Origin: DASQFY01 sp036397815
GTDB taxonomy: Bacteria > Chloroflexota > Limnocylindria > QHBO01
Length of the DNA stretch: 29,922 nucleotides
Assembly: GCA_036397815.1 (NCBI GenBank)
Contig: DASWIE010000037.1
Span: 1 to 29,922 of the forward strand
Direction: 5' to 3'
Notes under the pieces: generated by a model
Database searches by the model: none
What the model was told of the DNA's origin: nothing
What the model saw: the letters and a program-made list of their open reading frames with translations, nothing else
Made by a program: the position numbers and the translations under genes
Part shown: positions 16,237 to 22,749 of the stretch, piece by piece
Layout of the letters: each line of letters begins with the position of its first letter
Position numbering within the stretch: position 1 is the stretch's first letter

Positions 16237-17393
16237 CTGGCCGCGGTGGAGAGGGCGGCATCGTAGGCGGCTCGCGCGGCGTCCGCCGCTGCCGCGCCGT
16301 CGGCCGGCCGCCCCAGATCGGCGAGCGTCTCGCCCATGACCTGCACGGCATCGGCGATCTCGTCGATGCCCACCTCGCCCATGTGCCCGAACCGCAGGAT
16401 GCGACCGGCCCAGGCACCCTGCCCGCCGGCCACGATCAGGCCCTTGGCTCGCATCGCGGCGTTGAACGGGCCCCAATCGAGGTCGCTCGGCAGCCAGGCG
16501 GCGGTCACGGTATGCGATCGGTCGCGCGGCGCGGCGGCGAGCTGCAGGCCGAGCGCCTCAAGACCGGCCTGTGCTCCCGCTGCGATCGCGGCATGCCGGG
16601 CCCAGGTCCGCTCGCGACCCTCCGCCACGAGGCTTCGCACGCCGACGCGCAGGCCGTAGAGCACGCTGACTGCCGGGGTCCACGGCGTCTGGCCCTTCTC
16701 AGCCAGGCGACGGGCCTCGACGAAGTCCCAGTAGAAGCGCGGCATCCGCGCGCTCTCGGCGGCGGCCCATCCCCGCTCGCTCAGCGCGGCGATCGCGATC
16801 CCCGGCGAGCCCATCCACGCCTTCTGGCTGGCGCTGAGCACCACGTCGACGCCCCACGCGTCCATCTCGAACGGCACGGCGCCCAGGGCGCTGATGCCAT
16901 CCACGATGAGAAGCGGATCACCGGGTGCGCCACGCGCCGCGGCCGCCAGCTCGCGCAGCGGGTTCATGACGCCGGTGGAGGTCTCGTTGTGGGTGACCAG
17001 GACCGCGCGGTATGGCGGCTGGGCCGCTAGGTGCGCCGCGAGCGCTTCCGGGTCGGCGGCTCGGCCCCACTCGACGGAGAAGGGCTCGACGTCGGCGCCG
17101 AATGCGGCCGCGATCCTGGCGAAGCGATCCCCGAAGGCGCCGATCGTGACCACCAGCACCCGATCGCCCGGCGACAGTGCGTTGACCACCGCGGCCTCCA
17201 TCGCGCCGGAGCCCGACCCGGTCAGCAGCAGCACCTCGCCGCTGGAGCCGATCAGCGCCGCGATGCCCTCCCTGATCTCCTGCTGCATCGCCGCGAACTC
17301 GGTGCCGCGGTGGTCGATCATCGGTGCCTCCTGCGCCTCGCGCACCGCGCGCGGGATCGGGGTCGGGCCGGGGATGCGCAGGTTCTGTTCCAT
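16233..17393 (-). CDS. Class V pyridoxal-phosphate aminotransferase (alanine/serine-glyoxylate type)
   Basis: 386 residues. Begins with the family motif LRIPGPTPIP, then HRGTEF (28-33), a phosphate-binding region LLTGSGSGAMEA, Asp165 (IVDGISALGA) which pairs with the PLP ring nitrogen, and the Schiff-base Lys191 in SASQKAWMGSPG. It moves amino groups between small amino acids and glyoxylate, pyruvate or a phosphohydroxypyruvate-like acceptor; the substrate cannot be read from sequence. The ATG at 17393 is chosen because it starts the conserved N-terminus and lies seven bases from a TATGAT box. In-frame ATGs exist a few codons upstream. It is coupled to the downstream phosphatase. Confidence 0.93.
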   Translation of the reverse strand: MEQNLRIPGPTPIPRAVREAQEAPMIDHRGTEFAAMQQEIREGIAALIGSSGEVLLLTGSGSGAMEAAVVNALSPGDRVLVVTIGAFGDRFARIAAAFGADVEPFSVEWGRAADPEALAAHLAAQPPYRAVLVTHNETSTGVMNPLRELAAAARGAPGDPLLIVDGISALGAVPFEMDAWGVDVVLSASQKAWMGSPGIAIAALSERGWAAAESARMPRFYWDFVEARRLAEKGQTPWTPAVSVLYGLRVGVRSLVAEGRERTWARHAAIAAGAQAGLEALGLQLAAAPRDRSHTVTAAWLPSDLDWGPFNAAMRAKGLIVAGGQGAWAGRILRFGHMGEVGIDEIADAVQVMGETLADLGRPADGAAAADAARAAYDAALSTAAR

Positions 17394-17400
17394 GGCCGGC

Positions 17401-17406
17401 ATCATA
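17401..17406 (-). promoter_or_regulatory. -10 box (TATGAT) seven bases before the aminotransferase start
   Basis: On the minus strand TATGAT is followed by seven bases and the ATG at 17393, predicting a leaderless transcript. It overlaps a + strand box at 17403-17408. Confidence 0.45.
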
Positions 17407-17408
17407 AT
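17403..17408 (+). promoter_or_regulatory. -10-like box (CATAAT) before rarA
   Basis: CATAAT would place +1 near 17415, exactly at an ATG that opens a seven-codon frame (MDRTDAT, stop 17436-17438) overlapping the rarA ATG at 17428. rarA itself lacks a clear ribosome binding site. Confidence 0.35.
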
Positions 17409-17427
17409 CGGCTCATGGATCGGACCG

Positions 17428-18801
17428 ATGCCACCTAGGCCGGCGCCGCGCCGGCAGCCGGCCGTCACGCAGCCCCTGTTCGGCGAGGAGACGCCTGCGG
17501 ACGCCCCGCTGGCCGCCCGCATGCGGCCCCGCACGCTCGATGAGTTCGTGGGCCAGTCCCACCTCGTCGGCAAGGAGGGTGCGCTCACCAGGGTCGTGCG
17601 CACCGGCTACCTGCCCAGCATGGTGTTGTGGGGGCCTCCCGGATCGGGCAAGACGACCCTCGCGCGCCTGCTGGCAGATCGCTTCGGCGGGACGTGGCGG
17701 CCGCTCTCGGCGGTGACCAGCGGCGTGGCCGACGTTCGCCAGCTGGTGGCCGAGGCCCGGTCCCTGCGGAGCGCCGGCGGACGGACCGTCGCCTTCATCG
17801 ACGAGCTGCATCGGTTCAACAAGGCACAGCAGGACGCGCTGCTGCCGCATGTCGAGGACGGGACCATCATCCTGATCGGGGCGACGACCGAGAACCCGTA
17901 CTACGAGATCAACTCGCCGCTTCTCTCGCGCCTGCGGGTCTATCGTCTCGAGCCGCTCGCCGAAGAGGACCTGCGCGTCATCGCCGAACGGGCGCTGGCG
18001 GAGGAGCGCGGCCTTGGCGGACGGGTGGCGCTCGATGCGGAGGGGATGGCCGCCCTGCTCGACCTGTCGGGCGGCGATGCGCGGCAGGCGCTGAACATCC
18101 TCGAGGCCGCGTCATCGGTTGCGAAGGCGGGCGCCACGCTGGGCCGCGAGCCGATTTCGGAGGCGGCGCAGCAGCGACTGCTCGACTACGACCGGGTGGG
18201 GGACCAGCACTACGAGGCCGCATCGGCCTTCATCAAGAGCATGCGTGGGAACGACCCCGATGCGGCGCTCTACTGGTGCGCCAGCATGGTGGCGGCAGGC
18301 GAGGACCCGACATTCATCGCGCGACGGATCGTCATCGCGGCCAGCGAGGACGTGGGCAACGCCGATCCGCGGGCGCTGCAGGTGGCGGTGGCCGCGATGC
18401 AGGCGGTCGAGATGATCGGGCTGCCGGAGGCGCAATACGCGCTGGCCCAGGCCGCCGCATACGTCGCCTCGGCGCCGAAGTCGAACCGGGCGGGCGCGGC
18501 GTACTTCGCGGCCCTGGCCGATGTCGAGGAGAAGGGCCGGCTGCCGGTGCCGCTGCACCTGCGACCGAGCGCGCACCGACGACTGGCGCGCGAGCATGGC
18601 TACGGCAAGGGCTACCTCTATCCCCACGACTACGACGACGCCGATGTCGACCAGCAATACCTGCCCGATGAGCTGAGCGGGCAGGTCTATTACGAGCCGT
18701 CCGACCAGGGGCTGGAGTCATCGATCGGGGAGCGGCTGCAGCGGTTGCGGCGCCTGCGGCTCGAGGCCAGTCGAGGGCGCAAAGGTGGCGTTGACGGCTA
18801 G
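17428..18801 (+). CDS. rarA: Replication-associated recombination protein A (RarA/MgsA), AAA+ ATPase
   Basis: 457 residues. A clamp-loader-like AAA+ ATPase acting at stalled replication forks. Walker A GPPGSGKT (69-76, Lys75), Walker B FIDELHRFNKAQQD (123-136), sensor 1 IGATTENP (150-157), LLSRLRV with the arginine finger, and sensor 2 GGDARQALN. The C-terminal MgsA tetramerisation part has MRGNDPDAALYW, SEDVGNADP and PKSNRA. An N-terminal QPLF motif resembles a beta-clamp binding peptide. The ATG at 17428 is preferred; ATG at 17392 would add 12 residues and overlap the divergent aminotransferase start. The stop is five bases from the convergent gene. Confidence 0.96.
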   Translation: MPPRPAPRRQPAVTQPLFGEETPADAPLAARMRPRTLDEFVGQSHLVGKEGALTRVVRTGYLPSMVLWGPPGSGKTTLARLLADRFGGTWRPLSAVTSGVADVRQLVAEARSLRSAGGRTVAFIDELHRFNKAQQDALLPHVEDGTIILIGATTENPYYEINSPLLSRLRVYRLEPLAEEDLRVIAERALAEERGLGGRVALDAEGMAALLDLSGGDARQALNILEAASSVAKAGATLGREPISEAAQQRLLDYDRVGDQHYEAASAFIKSMRGNDPDAALYWCASMVAAGEDPTFIARRIVIAASEDVGNADPRALQVAVAAMQAVEMIGLPEAQYALAQAAAYVASAPKSNRAGAAYFAALADVEEKGRLPVPLHLRPSAHRRLAREHGYGKGYLYPHDYDDADVDQQYLPDELSGQVYYEPSDQGLESSIGERLQRLRRLRLEASRGRKGGVDG

Positions 18802-18806
18802 GTGGT

Positions 18807-19211
18807 TCAGGCCCGCCCGATGCCGGTCACGTTGACCACGATCGTCGCCACGACCAGGAGCACCGCCATCACCGCCACCATGACGCCGATGTTGCGGAGG
18901 TCGCGGGCCACGTAGTGGTACTCCGCGACGGCGCGATCGGTGAGGCGCGACGGGCCTGCGACCTGGAAGCGCGGGTCGGCGGCGTGCGAGCGGGTCGATC
19001 GCGCTCCTGCCCACGCGCCGGGCGCGGATGACCCAGCCGCTCGAGCCGCCGCATCGGCCGCCTCGAAGCCTCCGGCCCCGGGCGTTTCGATCGCCTCCCG
19101 GGCGGGTTGCGGCGCCGGCTCCGGCGGCCGCGGGGCGACCGGCCGGGCGGCGGCTCGCTGCGCCCGTCGTTGTCGTGCCTGGCGGCTGGCCTTGCCTGAA
19201 CGTCGAGCCAT
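18807..19211 (-). CDS. Small hypothetical protein with C-terminal membrane helix
   Basis: 134 residues, no recognised family. A strongly basic N-terminus (MARRSGKASRQARQRRAQ) is followed by a Pro/Ala-rich disordered stretch and one hydrophobic helix near the C-terminus (about 108-130), giving a tail-anchored or N-in topology. A conserved-looking segment, AEYHYVARDLRNIGVM, precedes the helix. The ATG at 19211 is chosen because the residues upstream are low complexity; GAGGAG lies 14 bases upstream on the minus strand. It is divergent from the DUF4446 gene across 143 bases and converges on rarA. Confidence 0.72.
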   Translation of the reverse strand: MARRSGKASRQARQRRAQRAAARPVAPRPPEPAPQPAREAIETPGAGGFEAADAAARAAGSSAPGAWAGARSTRSHAADPRFQVAGPSRLTDRAVAEYHYVARDLRNIGVMVAVMAVLLVVATIVVNVTGIGRA

Positions 19212-19226
19212 CGGTCTTGTCTGAAC
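19209..19226. repeat. 18-bp intergenic motif, copy 2
   Basis: CATCGGTCTTGTCTGAAC matches 17 of 18 bases of 10912-10929. Here it overlaps the start codon of the small minus-strand gene, so a bound protein could block its translation start or the divergent promoter. Confidence 0.4.
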
Positions 19227-19273
19227 TCCTCGAACGGCGGCCGCGTGAACGCTGGATGGTCGCGCGGGGGCGG

Positions 19274-19280
19274 TATGATA
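19274..19280. promoter_or_regulatory. Bidirectional -10 element (TATGATA)
   Basis: The seven bases contain TATGAT on the + strand and TATCAT on the - strand inside the near-palindrome GGTATGATACC. They can serve the DUF4446 gene (leader ~69 bases) and the small membrane protein gene (leader ~57 bases). No -35 boxes are clear. Confidence 0.4.
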
Positions 19281-19354
19281 CCAGCCGTCCCCGGCGCCGC
19301 CGCCGCGACGCCCCGTGCCATTCGCCCGCCGTGCCGCCTCCGGAGCGCCCACCG

Positions 19355-19876
19355 ATGGACGAGCTGAACCGCATCCTGGCCGACAACCTGGCTCTGCTGG
19401 CTGCCGCCATCGGACTCGTCCTGTTGATACTCCTCATCGCCGTGATTGCCCAGTCGTTTCGGCTCGGCCGCGCTGTGCGCTCATACCGCTCGCTGGCGCG
19501 TGGCGGTTCGGATGCTTCCCTCGCCGACGTCCTCGATCTGCAGGTCGGTCGGGTGGAAGCGGTCGGCGCGCGGCTCGACGAGCTGAACCGCCTCGCGGGC
19601 GAGATGGAGCAACGTACCCGGACCAGCATCCAGCACATCGGTCTCGTGCGGTTCAATCCCTTTGACGACACCGGGTCCGACCAGAGCTTCGTGATCGCGC
19701 TGCTCGACGACCGGCGCGACGGGATCGTGGTCTCGAGCCTCCATGGGCGGGCGAACACGCGTCTCTTCGCCAAGCCGGTGGAAGGCGGCGAGTCGTCGCA
19801 CACGCTCTCCGAGGAAGAGGCCCAGGCGATCCGGATCGCCATCTCCGGCACGCGTCCGACCTCGACGAACGGCTGA
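19355..19876 (+). CDS. DUF4446 family membrane-anchored protein
   Basis: 173 residues. One N-terminal membrane helix (about 12-34), a short linker helix region, then the DUF4446 signature VRFNPFDDTGSDQSFVIALLDD followed by SSLHGR, and a C-terminal LSEEEAQAIRIA. The family is common in Firmicutes and Chloroflexi and has no proven function. GGAG at 19342-19345 supports the ATG at 19355. It is followed after 27 bases by a gene resembling the SelB tail, so the two are probably co-transcribed. Confidence 0.9.
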   Translation: MDELNRILADNLALLAAAIGLVLLILLIAVIAQSFRLGRAVRSYRSLARGGSDASLADVLDLQVGRVEAVGARLDELNRLAGEMEQRTRTSIQHIGLVRFNPFDDTGSDQSFVIALLDDRRDGIVVSSLHGRANTRLFAKPVEGGESSHTLSEEEAQAIRIAISGTRPTSTNG

Positions 19877-19903
19877 TTGCCGCACTCCTTTCCTGCCCCG
19901 GAC

Positions 19904-20557
19904 ATGGCTGACTCCGACTCCCACGACGCCGGCCCGCTCGACCCCGCACAGCGGAGGCTCGCCGAGGGTCGTCTCCTGGCCGCCCTGCGACGGCTGCACC
20001 GGCGCGACCCGTTGCGGGCTGACGCGCGAGTGGACGCGGTGATCGCCGAGCTGCGCGCCGCGCCCCGCCAGCCGCCTGGCCATCGCGGGTCCACGCCACT
20101 CTTGCTCGATGACGCCGCGCTCAGATCGATCGTCGACGAGATGGTCGCCTCGGGTGCTCTGGCACGCACCGGTCACCGCATCCGCCTGCCCGAGCACGCG
20201 CCGACCCTCGATCCCGAGATGCGGGAGCGCGTCGAGCGGCTGCTGGCCGGGATGCGCGAAGCGGGGGCCGCGCCCCCGCGCGTCGACGGCAGTGCTGCGC
20301 GGCTCGGGATTCCACCCGGCGTTCTCTCTCAGCTTCGAGTCGCCGGGGAGCTGGTGGCGATCGGACCTGGGATCGACTACCCACGCGACGTGTGGGAGGG
20401 GCTGCGAGCGCGGCTTGACGCCATGGCCACACGTGGCCCGTTGGCGGTTGGACCCGTGCGCGACCAGCTGCGAACCAGCCGCCGGCATGCCGAGGCGATC
20501 CTCGCCCACTGGCGTGGCGAGCGGCGGCGCCTCAGACCGAAGCGCCGAGGCGGCTGA
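19904..20557 (+). CDS. Stand-alone protein resembling SelB C-terminal winged-helix region
   Basis: 217 residues. The sequence reads like the last winged-helix domains of the selenocysteine elongation factor SelB: LHRRDPLRAD (31-40), RIRLPEHAPTLDPEM (92-106), a helix ending in GAAPP (121-125), VAGELVAIGPGIDYPRD (146-162) and VRDQLRTSRRHAEAIL (185-200), comparable to SelB's RDxLGTSRKYAxxLLE. The GTPase domains are absent and the upstream gene is DUF4446, so this is not a simple frameshift. The C-terminus ends in a basic RRRLRPKRRGG instead of the usual TRRxGD ending. A nucleic-acid binding role is inferred. The ATG at 19904 is preferred; TTG at 19877 is possible. It overlaps the convergent regulator gene by 26 bases. 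Confidence 0.75.
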   Translation: MADSDSHDAGPLDPAQRRLAEGRLLAALRRLHRRDPLRADARVDAVIAELRAAPRQPPGHRGSTPLLLDDAALRSIVDEMVASGALARTGHRIRLPEHAPTLDPEMRERVERLLAGMREAGAAPPRVDGSAARLGIPPGVLSQLRVAGELVAIGPGIDYPRDVWEGLRARLDAMATRGPLAVGPVRDQLRTSRRHAEAILAHWRGERRRLRPKRRGG

Positions 20558-22562
20558 GGGCCTCGTCGGCGGGAGGCAGCTCATCGCCTGAGATGCTCCG
20601 CGCCTGCCGGAACGAGGCCGCCGCCGCGGGCCGATCGCCGCGGCGCTCGTACCGCTCGCCCAGCGCCAGCAGCAGGTCCACGCATCTGCCGCGGAGCATC
20701 TCGCGCCGCTCCTCCACCTGCGCTGAATCGCCGTAGAAGGGGCAGTCGTCAAGGAAATCGCCGCGGTACAGCGCGCGCGCGCGCTCGAGGTGGTGGAGTG
20801 CCTCGTCCTGGTCGGTGGATGCGCTGGCGGCCGCCATCTCCTCCTCGAAGGCGCCGACATCGCTCCATTCCACGACCGAGGGATCGAGCCGGTATCGGTC
20901 GTTGTGGAAGGTTATCGCGCCGCCCCGGTCGCCGCCGCGCCGCCCGGGCTCGAGGGTCGTGCGCAGGCCGCCGAGCGTGCGATGGAAGGCCAGGTCGGCC
21001 CGCTCGAGGTCCACATCGGGCCAGATCAGCTCGATGATCTCGTCCTTGGCGGCACCGCGCTCGTTCCGGTCGAAGAGGAACGCGAATACCGCCTCCGCCT
21101 GGCGTGTGCCGGCCTTGGCGCCGCCCCACTGCCGCATCATGGTCCCGCTCCGCTCCACTCGCAGCGGGCCGAGGGCGAAGACCTGGAGGCCTGCCTCGCG
21201 CGAGCCGGCCTGGACCAGCGCCTCGCTGAGGACGGTGCCCCGGGTCTCTACGGCGACGCGCTCGGCCGAGAGCGATTCCAGTGCCTGGGCCTGGACGTCG
21301 TGCCGCTCCGCCAGGCTGAGTGAAGCGCCGAGGAAGCCGGCTGCCAGCGAGAGCAGCTCGGTCTCCTGCGGGGTGAATGGCAGCTGGGATCGCTTGGGGC
21401 CGAAGGCGACCGATCCCAGCTCGGCATCACCGCTCCTGAGCGGCAGCTGAACCGCGAGCGGAGAATCCGGAACCGGCTGTCCGTGCGTGGCCACGACCTC
21501 GCCGCCCGTGCCTTTGACCACGGCGCCGAGCAGGCGGAACGTGCGGCTCAGCCGCGCGAGGGCCGGCTCCACGACGCCCTCCGGGCGCTGAGCGGTGAGC
21601 ACGTCTTGGCCCAGGGCCTGGAGCAGCCGGTCGTAGGCGGTCTCGCGTGCGGAACGCCCGCGAATCACGCGTCGCGCCCAGCCGGCGATCGGGTCAAAGA
21701 GCGCCAGGGTGACGACCAGCGCCAGCCCGGTGACGATCGGCAGCTGGATGGCGAGCACGTCCTGCGTCCAGCGCTCGAGCCCGATCAGGGCGGCCACGTA
21801 GAGGGTGACCCCGACACCGATGACGATCGAGTAGCGGAACGCCTGGACCGCGACCTCGGGCGACAGAAAGACGCCCTGCGCGAAGACGGCATAGGCCGCC
21901 AGGATCACGGCCAGCGTCACCAGCGAGACGCCGAGCCACGGATCGCTGTCGGACGGCCCGGGCAGGAACCGCAGCACGCCGCCCAAGGCTCCCACGGCGA
22001 CGGTCGCCAGTGCCGCCAGCAGCTGCCGGCGCCTGGCCAGGTCGGCTCCCGCGCCGCCCAGGGCGCGCACGATCCAGTAGAGGGCGGCCCCGAAGATGAG
22101 CATCCGCGCCACGATCCAGGCCCATCCCAGCACTTCGCCGGGAATGCCCGGCAGCTCGAGGTGCGGTGGCGAGACGGCGAACTGCTGATCGGGGAAGAAG
22201 ACGGCACCAACCGCCATCGCCCCGCTGACGGCGTACGTCGCGACCAGCACGGCCTGTTGAACCGTCGATCGCCGGCCCTCTACGGCAAGTGCCAGCGCGA
22301 TGTGCAGGGTTCCGGCCGGCAGGAGGAATGCGGCGACGTCCTCGATCGCGTTCAACGGCCCGCCCACGCGGCCGGGCTGGCCAGTCAGGCGCTGGGCGAT
22401 GATGGCCACCGACCAGACGACGAGGTATCCGGTCAGCAGGGCGAAGACGCGTGCGCCGGGCTGGCGCCCCGCGCGTGTCAGCACGATCAGCCCCAGCCAG
22501 GTGGCCAGGATGGCGGTGACGCCGTGGGCGACGATCTCGAGAAGCGCGGGAAGCTCGGGCAA
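20532..22562 (-). CDS. Membrane-bound regulator: multi-helix N-terminus, GAF, winged helix and BTAD (SARP-like)
   Basis: 676 residues. Residues ~8-290 hold about eight or nine membrane helices resembling the N-terminal sensor of 7TM-type histidine kinases. Residues ~310-420 look like a GAF domain (LARLSRTFRLLGAVV...FTPQETELLSLAAGFLG). After a helical linker, residues ~458-560 resemble an OmpR-type winged helix (VFALGPLRVERSG, DEIIELIWPDVDLERADLAFHRTLGGLR), and ~565-655 match the bacterial transcriptional activator domain (DVGAFEEEM, LERARALYRGDFLDD, LGERYERRGD). There is no kinase core, so signal sensing would be coupled directly to DNA. The TTG at 22562 is chosen because it follows GGAGGGAG and precedes the first membrane helix; upstream residues are Arg-rich and unconvincing. 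Confidence 0.85.
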   Translation of the reverse strand: MPELPALLEIVAHGVTAILATWLGLIVLTRAGRQPGARVFALLTGYLVVWSVAIIAQRLTGQPGRVGGPLNAIEDVAAFLLPAGTLHIALALAVEGRRSTVQQAVLVATYAVSGAMAVGAVFFPDQQFAVSPPHLELPGIPGEVLGWAWIVARMLIFGAALYWIVRALGGAGADLARRRQLLAALATVAVGALGGVLRFLPGPSDSDPWLGVSLVTLAVILAAYAVFAQGVFLSPEVAVQAFRYSIVIGVGVTLYVAALIGLERWTQDVLAIQLPIVTGLALVVTLALFDPIAGWARRVIRGRSARETAYDRLLQALGQDVLTAQRPEGVVEPALARLSRTFRLLGAVVKGTGGEVVATHGQPVPDSPLAVQLPLRSGDAELGSVAFGPKRSQLPFTPQETELLSLAAGFLGASLSLAERHDVQAQALESLSAERVAVETRGTVLSEALVQAGSREAGLQVFALGPLRVERSGTMMRQWGGAKAGTRQAEAVFAFLFDRNERGAAKDEIIELIWPDVDLERADLAFHRTLGGLRTTLEPGRRGGDRGGAITFHNDRYRLDPSVVEWSDVGAFEEEMAAASASTDQDEALHHLERARALYRGDFLDDCPFYGDSAQVEERREMLRGRCVDLLLALGERYERRGDRPAAAASFRQARSISGDELPPADEALSRLGASV

Positions 22563-22736
22563 CCTGTCCTGTCTCCCTCCGACAGTGAGGGCAGTGCCCC
22601 ACGGTACGCCGGACGATCGGCCCCGACAAGGGCCCGCCCAACGGGCGCAGAGCCAGCGCACGCAATGGGCAAACCGACGCGACAGGCAAGGTGTCCGATA
22701 AGCGCGCGATAACGGCGGCGTGAATGCCGCCTGGGC

Positions 22737-22742
22737 TACCAT
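22737..22742 (+). promoter_or_regulatory. -10-like box (TACCAT) seven bases before the helicase GTG
   Basis: TACCAT, then seven bases, then GTG at 22750. This matches the spacing seen at 6798 and 17401 and favours 22750 over the in-frame GTG at 22720, which has neither a TANNNT box nor a ribosome binding site. Confidence 0.35.
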
Positions 22743-22749
22743 CGAGGAC

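Noticed and set aside
19877..19903. TTG start for the SelB-tail-like gene
   Set aside because: It adds nine unremarkable residues and has no ribosome binding site; ATG 19904 is simpler, although neither start is well supported.
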